Shown here: positions 34,219 through 44,100 of the stretch, in pieces | Position numbering within the stretch: the first letter of the stretch is position 1 | How the letters are laid out: the number at the start of each line of letters is the position of its first letter | Assembly (NCBI GenBank): GCA_032164295.1 | Contig: JAJHTX010000006.1 | Span: 496,001-560,000, forward strand | From: Inonotus obliquus | Taxonomy: Eukaryota; Basidiomycota; Agaricomycetes; Hymenochaetales; Hymenochaetaceae | Reading direction: 5' to 3' | Length of the DNA: 64,000 nt | Translations under genes and position numbers: made by a program | Notes under the pieces: model-generated | Database searches by the model: none | Seen by the model: the letters and a program-made list of their open reading frames with translations, nothing else | What the model was told of the DNA's origin: nothing

Positions 34219-35496
34219 TGAAGAGAACTACGTGCAGCTGAGCTCGGTATCAAGCCCGGTATCCCATTCTATGCTTACCCCATGCTATGGTACGGTCCTA
34301 TCTACACCTTCCAGTATCCTCCAGCACACCTAGAGAAACCGTTGGTCCCATTTCTCAAGATACCGAACGCTGAGAGTACCGGTACCGAGCGCCAAGAAAC
34401 CCGGTACCGAGAATACCGAGAGTGCCGAGTGCCGAGAAACCCGGTACCGAGACAATTTGACAATTCGACGTGCTCTCATGACATGGATCGGACGTCTCCC
34501 TCTCTGGTATTTATTCCTGATGGTTGGAGAATGCATGCTGGTTCTTTGGAGAAGCTCAGGGTCAGTATCCATTAAGGTTTTCAGGTCCGGTACCACCAGG
34601 AACGTGTCGGTATCAATTGGCAGGGGCTCAAATCTCTTGTCCTGAGGACTTTTCATCCAGGGGTACTATATACTACGTTTTCATTGGTATCTTGTCCTAC
34701 CTAACCCTTTCTTGTTGTCCCCCTGATGGCTCTACTGTATTCATTCTTCTTATGACATTTTTCTTTGTTTTGATCTTCCTTTTTTACTTTCTCCTTTTGG
34801 ACTTATGAGCTAACTACGGTACAGTAGTATAAATATCTCCTCCTGTACGTAGTAGCTCTCCAGGTAATCTTAGGAGCTAGCCTCTAACGTGAGGGCTCGG
34901 GTTTCCTCACCCCCTTCTCAGTTCCATCTCAGTCTCATCTCAAGCTTCGTCCCAGTCCCATCCCAGTTTCGTCTCAAGTGAACCTTCAGAGTTAGCCTCC
35001 CGTGTGAGGGCTCAGGTTTCCTTCCCAGTCCAGTCAACACTCTCAGCCACCAGCCTCCCCCAGACTGTTTCTTGCTATACCACCCCGTGCTAGCAGTTTC
35101 CTTGCAGTACCGACCTGTACCGATGTTTTTCCCACGGTACCGACATTTTGTTATTCTTCATATTTTGCACATCCACCTTTTGTTTCTGTACTGAGCTTTT
35201 GTTTTACAACGTTTCTGCACATACCGATCCCGTTTGTTCAAGTACCGACCTGTACCGACATTTTTCCCACGGTACCGACCCTCTCGATTCCAGACAAGAA
35301 CACATTCCCCCCGACATCTAGCTGATCCAACACCCCTTTCTATTATTCCTTTGGCTCTCTTTACATCCCCCTTCTACAGACAACAAGTACCGTGAGCGTA
35401 CTGGATAAGTACTGCCTCATTTGGCCCTCCCCGTATTCTTATACCATACATCCCTCGACCGGTACCTCCGGTACCGGCCGCGATCTCGCACATTTA
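34219..35496 (+). mobile_element. LTR-like CGGTA-rich element E3 (1278 bp)
   Basis: Inserted in LINE ORF2 with a 4-bp duplication CCGG (34215-34218 and 35497-35500). It begins TGAAGAG and ends CTCGCACATTTA. It is rich in CGGTACCG/GGTATC motifs and has a TATA-like TAGTATAAATA near 34826. A part near 34677-34770 aligns with E1/E2 (TTTTCATTGG, CCCCCTGAT, TTCATTC). With E2 ends the consensus becomes TG...CA, suggesting a solo LTR. No protein-coding frame was seen. Confidence 0.75.
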
Positions 35497-35554
35497 CCGG
35501 GTGGTTTCTGGGAGAGCAACCTGGCAAACGAGGAGGAGGTCCAAGCGTGGGTAT
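35497..35554 (+). pseudogene. LINE ORF2 linker fragment
   Basis: A 58-bp piece between E3 and CTG copy C encodes GGFWESNLANEEEVQAWV. It joins the endonuclease part (…ELEYVVP) to the reverse-transcriptase part (SRLWACAG…) in frame once the inserted elements and their duplications are removed. Confidence 0.8.
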
Positions 35555-36028
35555 CTGTTAGAAAACGCTCGCCCTAAAGGGACTATACAGTAACCACAAT
35601 AGGACGGTCTGCAGTGTTACGGGTTCGGCGATGCTTTTCTAAGAGTTTCCGGAGCCTACTCGGTTTTCACAAGCAGGGCAGATTCCCAAGTATACTAAGC
35701 GTTGCCTCAGACGCTCTCGTTTGGCTAATCAAGTCGGGCCTCAACCTTGTTGACAGACTAGTAGGACAGTGTCGACTGCCGTTCGTAAGCTTCCCTAGTC
35801 GGTGGGCGACTAATCAATCGTTCCACGCCGTAGGGTAAGAGAGGTTAAGCAGATTAGGTGGTCTTCAGATTAGAAGCTAGATGCCTAAGAGGACTCGATG
35901 TACAAGACGATCGAAAGAAAGATAGGGAGCTACGGTCTAAGTCTACAACTATTTATACCTTTTCCTCATGTTGTGGACGGACCACTTCCTACGCTCCGTA
36001 GTTCCTACTCTCGATCTGATTCGTTATT

Positions 36029-36322
36029 CTAGCTTCCAAACTCGTGCGGTATTCCTATTGTTCTGCTGCGGATTGACTCATCGACTGCGCCCTGTGCAAG
36101 GCGATGACTCGGCGTTGACTCATCTTGACTTGAACTGAATTTAAACCTATGCTCGGGGTCGGCCTTGTGCTGCGCCCTGTGCATAGAGTGAGTCAGTGAG
36201 TGAGTCATTGAATGCGTGTTCGTATGCCATTGGTTTTGCATGGCTGCGCCGTAGTTAAAGTTCGCTCGTCCGCAGTTGCTCGTGCATTTAAGGAATTCCG
36301 TCGGGGTTCCGTTGTATAGCAT
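36029..36322 (-). CDS. CTG-element protein 2 (97 aa), copy C
   Basis: The same overlapping 97-codon frame as in copies A and B, starting MLYNGTPTEFLK and ending HEFGS. It is open throughout. Confidence 0.5.
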   Translation of the reverse strand: MLYNGTPTEFLKCTSNCGRANFNYGAAMQNQWHTNTHSMTHSLTHSMHRAQHKADPEHRFKFSSSQDESTPSHRLAQGAVDESIRSRTIGIPHEFGS

Positions 36323-37064
36323 CTGGGGCTATGAAGGCTGTGATTTGCTTGTCGCCTCGGGACTCTTGTTCGGGGCCGTCAAGTGTGATTCGACATCGGA
36401 TATCATCGTGGGGAAACCAAGGTGGTTTAACGTATGTGCCTATGGCGATGAGTAGCCGTACACTTCGTCGAGTATCGTTCGAAGGTATTCTCCAGCCTAG
36501 GTATAGGTCTCCTTGTAGTCGAATAGCTTTGCAGTATGCCCATAGTTCCCTGAGTGTGTTTGCAACCCATGCCGCTGTTATCGGTGATCGGCGGTTCGTA
36601 ACATAGTCTGCACTGATCTCCACGAATGTGCTTGGGCACTCGAGTGCTAATATATCGTGGATTCCTACTATTGTCCAGTGCGTCTTTGGTTGCATGCCTA
36701 TTGCCGTATCCATTGCTATTGTTGACCTCGTGCGATTTCGAACGACCTCTGGGGGATTGTGGTATTCTCGATAAGCTGTTGCTCGTTCGCTGGACACATG
36801 ATATGTCAACATGCCCGTTGCCTCCCGTAGTATTATCTTGTGTAGGTCTTCGATGATCTGTCGCACTCTTCTGCATTTATAGCAAGCCGTTGGAGGTTGC
36901 TGTACTTGCTGCATCGTTTGCGAAGGTTTAGTGTGATCGTCGGGATTAGCGTTGCTAGCCGATGCTTCTTGATCGTCGGCTTCGGATTGTATTAGATTCG
37001 CGTGTTCTTCGCTTCTCGCTGTCGATCCTGATCGTTTCCGGCCAGTGAAATTAACCGGTCCCAT
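36288..37064 (-). CDS. CTG-element protein 1 (258 aa), copy C, intact
   Basis: Unbroken and the same length as in copy A, with few substitutions (for example GRKRSGS for GRRRSGS). The E1 insertion lies about 20 bp upstream of its ATG, between it and the element end, so any promoter there is displaced. Confidence 0.68.
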   Translation of the reverse strand: MGPVNFTGRKRSGSTARSEEHANLIQSEADDQEASASNANPDDHTKPSQTMQQVQQPPTACYKCRRVRQIIEDLHKIILREATGMLTYHVSSERATAYREYHNPPEVVRNRTRSTIAMDTAIGMQPKTHWTIVGIHDILALECPSTFVEISADYVTNRRSPITAAWVANTLRELWAYCKAIRLQGDLYLGWRIPSNDTRRSVRLLIAIGTYVKPPWFPHDDIRCRITLDGPEQESRGDKQITAFIAPDAIQRNPDGIP

Positions 37065-37086
37065 CCGGGGTAGTTTCGATCGGCGT

Positions 37087-38807
37087 TGAATGTGCGAGAA
37101 CGCGGCCGGTATTAGAAATACCGGATGAGGGGGGTACGATTTAGATGCGTTGGGAGGGCCGGTACGTGGCGGTACTAAGTCGTACAGTCACAGACAAGTC
37201 GTCAAGAGAGAATAGTAGGGCCTGGCTGGATTGATGAGTACAGGAGACTATAGGTGACCGCTCAAGAGGAGAGGTATCAGGAGACGATCAATACCGAGAC
37301 GAATCCGTCGATACCGAGTCGTCTGGTGTCCGGTATTACGGTAGAGAGAACGAAGCAGTAGAGGAAGCGAGCTGAGGAGGTGTTTTTGATAGGACTGGTC
37401 GTGAGACGAGAGACGAGGGCGACGAAGACGAGAACGACGACTACCGGTATCGATACCGGTGACTACGAGACGAGACGAACGAACGGGGACTTGAACGGGA
37501 TGAGCAAAACCCGGTCCTTCACTCTGGAAGTTCCTCTCAGATTAGCTGGTTTGCTACAGTAGAACATGCAGGCTATAAATACCATAATACCGTAGCCATT
37601 CAAGATACCAAATGGGGGGTTTTTACAAGTCGAATCGTACCGTAATCCGGTACAAGAAATGGAACATAAGGTCGAATTGAATGTAAAATTACAATCAGGG
37701 GAAACATAAGATGATGAATGAATAAGAAGTTTTATCAGGGGGTAGCTAAGAATAGGGTGGGACGAGACAAGAACCCAATGAAAACTCACGACGAGTGATA
37801 CCGAGGTAGGGCGGCGATACCGACGTCGACCAGCGCTAAATTAAGGACGTGTCTCAAGCTACCGCATGGGCGCTCCTGGCGATGTCCCTGTCGTAGGAGA
37901 AGCACGTCATCCTGATTTACCTTTGTTCCGGTATCATGATCCGTGCGGCGTCAGTCTGGGCGTCTACCGATCGATCGGACGGCGTGCTCCGATGTTGACG
38001 TGTCGGTACAACCCAACCTTGGCAATGGGGTACTCTACCGTTCGGTACCAATCAGTACCCTGGGATCGTCCCTGAGCATCACTCTAGCCCCTCGATATCG
38101 ACCGGTACGCGTCGCCTGACTCGACTGGGCATTGCTTGGCTTCCCCTCCGAGTCGGATCGATGGCCTCCTCCGAGATCGAAGCAGCGTACGGTGGACTTG
38201 ATTCATTTCCCAACCTTCCTCTCGACGTAGATCTCCGATGGCGTGGTCTTGACCTAGCACACGTAACGAACTCCGGTACCGGGGCGGACCATCGGTATCA
38301 ACACCGGTATCGTCGGTATCGATGCATGGCGGTTCGGAAGGGCATACCGTCGGGCTTGGAACCTCGACCATGATCCAACTCTTCGCAGCAACGTATGGCA
38401 GACCGAGTGCAGCTTTGTGAGCCTTTTTCTATGGTATGGGCTGTCGAGGGCGTAGTATCGACTAGGTGTGGAGTATTAAGCGTCGGTATCAGGACGGGTG
38501 GACGGTACGGTATCGGTATCATCGGTATCGAAGTCTGGTGGTTCGGTACTATGATGGAAGACGGGCGTAGGGATTGGTGATTCGGTATTGGCGCAGAAGT
38601 GGACCAGTTCTCAATCGCTCTCAGCCTTGTCGAATCGCAGAAGCCTCGTACTTTGTTGGAACCGCAGGCGTAGATAGGACGGCAGAAGTACCGTGGTCCG
38701 AAGAGAAGTAAGAAGCGGTAGAATCGCAGAAGTATTGTTAATTGGAAGAAGCGGTAGAATCGCAGAATTAAGCCCATATCGATCGTAGCCTCCGGTATTA
38801 CTCTTTA
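37087..38807 (-). mobile_element. LTR-like CGGTA-rich element E1 (1721 bp)
   Basis: Inserted inside CTG copy C with a 4-bp duplication GCGT (37083-37086 and 38808-38811). Terminal sequences on the plus strand are TGAATGTGCGAGAACG and ATTACTCTTTA. More than 25 CGGTA/TACCG motifs are scattered along it. It is the inverted near-copy of E2. In the E2 orientation it carries a TATTTATAG box about 1.2 kb from the 5' end. Open frames inside are not supported as genes. Confidence 0.82.
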
Positions 38808-38848
38808 GCGTTCCTAATCGAATCAAAATTTCAGCACAATCCTTTCAG

Positions 38849-39037
38849 CTCCGCTTCTACCCGGTCGAAAACTTCACCCACGTAAGTATATGTACGTGAG
38901 TAAGCGGCCTGTGCGTCAAAAACACTTTCCACCTCCATTTGCTCATCCCACGTTTTCTTCCCAGGCTCAGGGGCCTCCCTTGCCAGCGCCTCTCCCGACG
39001 CCTTACGTTTCCCGAGTCGTTTGTCCAGCGCGTCCGC
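38849..39037 (-). pseudogene. LINE ORF1 fragment between E1/C and E2
   Basis: An open minus frame encodes ADALDKRLGKRKASGEALA and later EVFDRVEAE. It continues in frame from the N-terminal piece (…INTAVA) and into the main ORF1 (LHTPEL…) when E2, copy C and their duplications are removed. Confidence 0.82.
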
Positions 39038-40767
39038 TAAAGAGTAATACCGGAGGCTACGATCGATATGGGCTTAATTCTGCGATTCTACCGCTTCTTC
39101 CAATTAACAATACTTCTGCGATTCTACCGCTTCTTACTTCTCTTCGGACCACGGTACTTCTGCCATCCTATCTACGCCTGCGGTTCCAACAAAGTACGAG
39201 GCTTCTGCGATTCGACAAGGCTAAGAACGATTGAGAACTGGTCCACTTCTGCACCAATACCGAATCACCAATCCCTACGCCCGTCTTCCATCACAGTACC
39301 GAACCACCAGACTTCGATACCGATGATACCGATACTGTACCGTCCACCCATCCTAATACCGACGATTAATAGTCCACGTCTAGTCGATACTACGCCCTCG
39401 ACAGCCCATACCAGAGGAAAAGGCTCACAAAGCTGCAATCGGTCTGCCATACGTTGCTGCGAAGAGTTGGATCATGATCGAAGCTCCAAGTCCGACGGTA
39501 TGCCCTTCCGAACCGCCAAGCATCGATACCGACGATACCGGTGTTGATACCGATGGTCCGCTCCGGTACCGGAGTTCGTAACGTGTGCTAGGTCGAGACC
39601 ACGCCCTCAGAGATCTACGTCGAGAGGAAGGTTGGGAAATGAATCAAGTCCGTCGTACGCTGCTTCGATCTCGGAGGAGGCCATCGATCCGACTCGGAGG
39701 GGAAGCCAAGCAATGCCCAGTCGAGTCAGGCGACGCGTACCGGTCGATATCGAGGGGCTAGAGCGATCTCGTTGATGCTCAGGGATGATCCCAGGGTACT
39801 GATTGGTACCGAGCGGTAGAGTACTCCACTGCCAAGGTTGGGTTGTACCGACACGTCAACATCGGAGCACGCCGTCCGATCGATCGGTAGACGCCCAGAC
39901 TGACGCCGCACGGATCATGATACCGGAACAAAGGTAAATCAGGATGACGTGCTTCTCCTACGACAGGGACATCGCCAGGAGCGCCCATGCGGTAGCTTGA
40001 GACACGTCCTTATTTTAGCGCTGGTCGACGTCGGTATCGCCACCCTACCTCGGTATCACTCGTCGTGAGTTTTCATTGGGTTCTTGTCTCGTCCCACCCT
40101 ATTCTTAGCTACCCCCTGATAAAACTTCTTATTCATTCATCATCTTATGTTTCCCCTGATTATAATTTTACATTCAATTCGACTTTATGTTCCATTTCTT
40201 GTACCGGATTACGGTACGATTCGACTTGTAAAAACCCCCCATTTGGTATCTTGAATGGCTACGGTATTATGGTATTTATAGCCTGCATGTTCTACTGTAG
40301 CAAACCAGCTAATCTGAGAGGAACTTCCAGAGTGAAGGTCCGGGTTTTGCTCATCTCGTTCAAGTCCCCGTTCGTTCGTCTCGTCTTGTAGTCACCGGTA
40401 TCGATACCGGTAGTCATCGTTCTCGTCTTCGTCGCCCTCGTCTCTCGTCTCACGACCAGTCCCATCAGAAGCACCTCCTCAGCTCGCCTTCTCTACTGCT
40501 TCGTTCTCTCTACCATGATACCGGACACCAGACGACTCGGTATCGACGGATTCGTCTCGGTATTGATCGTCTCCTGATACCTCTCTTCTTGAGCAGTCAC
40601 CTATAGCCTCCTGTACTCATCAATCCAGCCAGGCCCTACTATTCTCTCTCGACGACTTGTCTGTGACTGTACGACTTAGTACCGCCACGTACCGGCCCTC
40701 CCAACGCATCTAAATCATACCCCCCTCGTCCGGTACTTCTGATACCGGCCGCGTTCTCGCACATTCA
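39038..40767 (+). mobile_element. LTR-like CGGTA-rich element E2 (1730 bp)
   Basis: Inserted in LINE ORF1 with a 4-bp duplication CCGC (39034-39037 and 40768-40771). It begins TAAAGAGTAATACCGG and ends TTCTCGCACATTCA. It is nearly identical to E1 in opposite orientation, the two forming a long inverted repeat with a 230-bp spacer. A TATTTATAG box lies near 40273. The different duplications show E1 and E2 are separate insertions, not one inverted duplication. Confidence 0.82.
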
Positions 40768-41068
40768 CCGCGACGGCCGTGTTGATGCTCTGTCCGGTCG
40801 GCACGTCCCAGCGCAAGGAATCTGTACCGTCCCAGCCTGCGGAGGCTGTCCTTGCGTTGTGTTCTTCCTCCGTTTCGAATGGAGGTTCAGACCTGGCGAG
40901 TTGACTGTCAGGAACAGACGACGCTGCCCCCACGGGCTGAGAAACACGCCCGATGGCGGGTTTGGGTGGTGCAGGAGGTGCTGCCTTGTTAGACAGTACC
41001 GCCTGGATGCGTCTCACCCCTCCGCGAGTAACTGATCTCAAACTACGAGTCTCTCCATTATCACTCAT
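40768..41068 (-). pseudogene. LINE ORF1 N-terminal fragment
   Basis: It starts MSDNGETRSLRSVTRGGV at 41068 and runs to the E2 junction (SINTAVA). The stretch is Ala/Pro/Ser-rich, as expected for the disordered N-terminus of a LINE ORF1 protein. The ATG lies 18 bases inside the LINE 5' end. Confidence 0.8.
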
Positions 41069-41086
41069 GGTGGTAAAAGAGAAAGG

Positions 41087-41101
41087 TTTAAGGGCAATTG
41101 A
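41087..41101. repeat. LINE target-site duplication, 5' side
   Basis: TTTAAGGGCAATTGA, identical to 27151-27165. It begins directly beyond the LINE 5' end and lies 7 bases before the first ATG of the Smr-domain gene. Confidence 0.92.
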
Positions 41102-41108
41102 ATCCCTC

Positions 41109-44100
41109 ATGTCCCGTGACCTGCTGTCTCTGTTAGCACGTGATGCAACATGCCTGACTCGGATGCCGCTTCAAGTCAAGTTCTCCACTCACAGCGGTAT
41201 GTCTACCGCTCAGGTATTCTCCCTCGGTATCGGCGTCGCTCTCAGGCTGCTCATCAACTCATTCTGTGCCCATAATGACAAGCTAGCCGGTGCACTCTCG
41301 GGTATCTGGGACGGGGTCGTCGCGTACGCGGCATGGCGCACAGACAGATTGTTGGAACCCACAGTTCTCGTGGAAATCATTGCCGCTGTATGCTTTGATG
41401 CTCTTTATCATGGATCAACCGCCCGCCTTGTTTCGCTTGGTCTTGGTACCACGCTGGGAGTACTTGTGTCGGACACAGCAGGTTTACATACTCTTTGGGT
41501 TGATTTGGGCGAAAACGTACAAGTCAAGCTTAGGGATCTTCCTGTGGACATAAAGGACGACCTCGACTCTCCCGACGTCCTAAGCGAGTTCTCAGAGGAC
41601 GTGACCGTAATCTATGAACAAAAAATGAGTGTAACAAGCCCACGAACTCGAAAGATGACTACAGCGGAATGGATCGCAGCTCAACGTAAAGCACGGGCAG
41701 AGCGTTCGTCAAAATCGACTGCTTCTCGGACCAGACATTCATCAGCTTCTGTGAATATCAGTATTACCGATCTTGACAAGAGTCTCACATCATCGGGTTA
41801 CGATACTCAAACGCGTGCAACGACAAGGTCGCTGAGGTCGAATCCGTCGGTTACGCAGACTCAGAGTAGTCGGGCACGGAGGGATAGGGAACTGCTAGCG
41901 ACGATGACGCCGCTTCCGCCTCTTTCTGCACCTTCGGTGGCAAAGAATTCGGAGATTAATATTGATGTACTATCACCATCTATTTCGACACGAATATCCT
42001 CGCCTACTTTCAGGCCGGAGATCGTAGAAGAAATATCCGTTCGGGAGTCGAATGAAGGGGCGGCTATAGATATCTCCAAAGATATATCAAGGGTTTCGAG
42101 TCCTCCGAAGTCTACTGCACCAAAGTCTAATCGTTCTGTGCGGAAGGAAACAATTTATGTCGAAGAGACAATCTATCCGCCAGCCGATCGACCTCTATCC
42201 TCTTCGTCATCCAAAACTGAACGTGCGGTGCCATTGGAACAGCAGACCACCCCTCGCACTTTCTCCGAACGGTCCGCCCACACAACCACGAAGAATACAC
42301 ACGTTCAAACGCCAAAGTCCAAACACACACGTACAGCGTCAGCGACAGATCGCAGTCCTTTCATGTCATTCATCCCACCACGCCCGGTTGATACCAGAGA
42401 ACCCACCATCATCTCCGCTTCTCATGAATCTCGGAAAACTCCTGGTCGTTCACCGAAGGTTCTTTCTGAGGATCCAAGTCTAGATCGAGTCGCAGCAGAG
42501 ATTCTTTCTACCTGGAACGAGGATCTTCGCGCGAGGTTGGCGCAATCCCGTGCGTCTACGCATCGGTCGGAACACTTTGATGAAGAAATTCTTCAACCAC
42601 CAACCTCTGGGAGGCAAAGTCAGCATACGACAATTCGATCGAGAAGTTCGGTACGCCTTGATGACCGACAATATGACGAGACTGCCCAAGGATATGTTAG
42701 AAGTGGTGGTAATCACAGTCATAGCGAACAGCAGCCTCCTGCACCGTCCACTCATGCTCCAGAAGTTGTCATTGATTATTCGGGCGATACAACGCGGATA
42801 TACATACCTCCTCCAGCTGAGTCTGGGATAAACGTGCGAATTGTACCGAGGGCAGAAGAAAGTGAGGCCCAGGACAACACACACGATCCTAATGACGATG
42901 TTCACGTTGATCACGACTACCTATCCGAGAACTACCACTACAATTATCCAGCACTTCAGTCTGTCAATGAAAGTGCCGCTCGCAGTCAAGAAGAGATGTT
43001 ATTCATTCCTCAATACACTGGATCTTTCCCTGAGCTCGAGACTGTCCCTCCGGTAGACGAGCAGGGAATTATGGCTAGTATTGGTGAAGTCGATGATGAT
43101 GGACATCGCTCACATCACTCTCAACGCTCTCATGCGTCCCGTGCGTCTCGTACTTCCCTCGCCGAACAAAGTAGCGACCGTCATCCACCGTCGACTTTCG
43201 AACTCAACAAAGCCTGGAGGGACTCGGCAGATCCACCATCGTCTTCTTCTGATACTGATTACCGACCCCTCATTGAACCGGACGACCCGCTTCCTGTTTA
43301 TATTTCCGAGAATGTTGGTGTGGATGAAAGTGTTAGTATGCGTGCTGGTGCCATTGGTGAAGCCGGTGTAGGACTGGGAGGTCCATCCGAGTACTTACAC
43401 GTCGCTAGGTCTCGAGCAGGATCAAATTCAGGTAGTTCGCGCCACCCCCCAGTACCTACGTCTCGGAGATCACGCTCAGCTGCAGCTGATTCGCGGTACA
43501 GCCAGAGCTATAGTCATCATAATCAAAGTCGCAGCCATAGCCGAAGACGAAACGAAGGCTCCAACACACTCGATTTGAACACGCGAGGTGCTATAGGTGC
43601 AGCGGACGAAATGACAAAGACTCCATCTGTAGAATGGCTCGGCCCTTCAATTTATCGATCTCAATCCGTTCGTGATCGGTCTCGTAGACGGAGTGTTGGT
43701 GAGGCGAGTGGCACTCACAGTCACAATAATGAGGCGAAATATGACCGCGATCGGGACCAGAAGCAGGATCGACGACGCTCTGGTTCTATAGTCCCAATTG
43801 CGCGTTCACACGACCCTCGTCAATCTTCAAGTTTCGTCACATCCCCAACAGTCGACGAGAGTATCTTATCTCACCGCTCTCAACGTTCCCAACGCTCTCG
43901 CACTCCCAATTCCGCCTCTACCTCCGCTAAACCCACCATCGTCAATCCTCCAAGTACACCAAACTTACGTTCTCGCGCTACAGATTTGGAAAACAAAGTT
44001 GCGGAAATAGAAGCGCGGTGTAGAGCACTTCGAGAACGTATTGGTGAGGCTAAGAGAGAGGGAAATAATAAGCTTGCTTTTGAACTTGGATGTGAACTTG

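Larger units (their letters stand above)
35555..38848 (-). mobile_element. CTG-element copy C, interrupted by E1
   Basis: A third copy of the 1.57-kb element. It starts at CTGTTAG (35555) and runs to 37086, is interrupted by E1, and resumes at 38808-38848 with the expected 41-bp terminus ending CCTTTCAG. Flanks are TAT on the left and CTC on the right (38849-38851); the CTC pairs with GAG at 31599-31601 beside copy B. It was inserted in LINE ORF1 and marks the second inversion breakpoint. Confidence 0.87.
27166..41086 (-). mobile_element. Full-length LINE (non-LTR retrotransposon), nested and partly inverted
   Basis: A ~6-kb LINE occupies 13.9 kb because five other elements are inserted in or on it (CTG copies B and C; LTR-like E1 inside C; E2 and E3). 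Its ends are set by a perfect 15-bp duplication. On the minus strand its 5' end is at 41086, 18 bases before the ORF1 ATG. The 3' end lies near 27166 after an ATT-rich stretch without a poly(A) tail. It has ORF1 with zinc knuckles and ORF2 with apurinic-type endonuclease, reverse transcriptase and a C-terminal CCHC-like motif, the layout of Tad1-type fungal LINEs (clade not certain). The interval 31599-35554 is inverted relative to the rest. At least two in-frame stops show decay. Confidence 0.9.

Noticed and set aside
38298..38777. 159-codon open frame in E1 and its near-identical partner in E2 (39068-39547)
   Set aside because: Both come from the CGGTA-rich, low-complexity arm and translate to Arg/Tyr/Phe-rich sequence with no domain. 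They are one frame seen twice because E1 and E2 are copies. No independent support.
37087..40767. CRISPR-like or satellite array from the repeated CGGTA motifs
   Set aside because: Motifs are 5-8 bp, irregularly spaced and on both strands. There are no regular spacers, and the host is a eukaryote.
34219..40767. E elements as DNA transposons with terminal inverted repeats
   Set aside because: Ends match only in the first few bases (TGAA/TAAA) and no transposase is present. The TG...CA consensus and 4-bp duplications fit LTRs better, though a DNA element is not fully excluded.
37083..40771. Assembly artefact as the source of the 1.7-kb palindrome
   Set aside because: The two arms have different 4-bp duplications, differ at scattered bases and each junction restores a separate reading frame or element. 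An artefact would not do this. Long reads would still be the final check.
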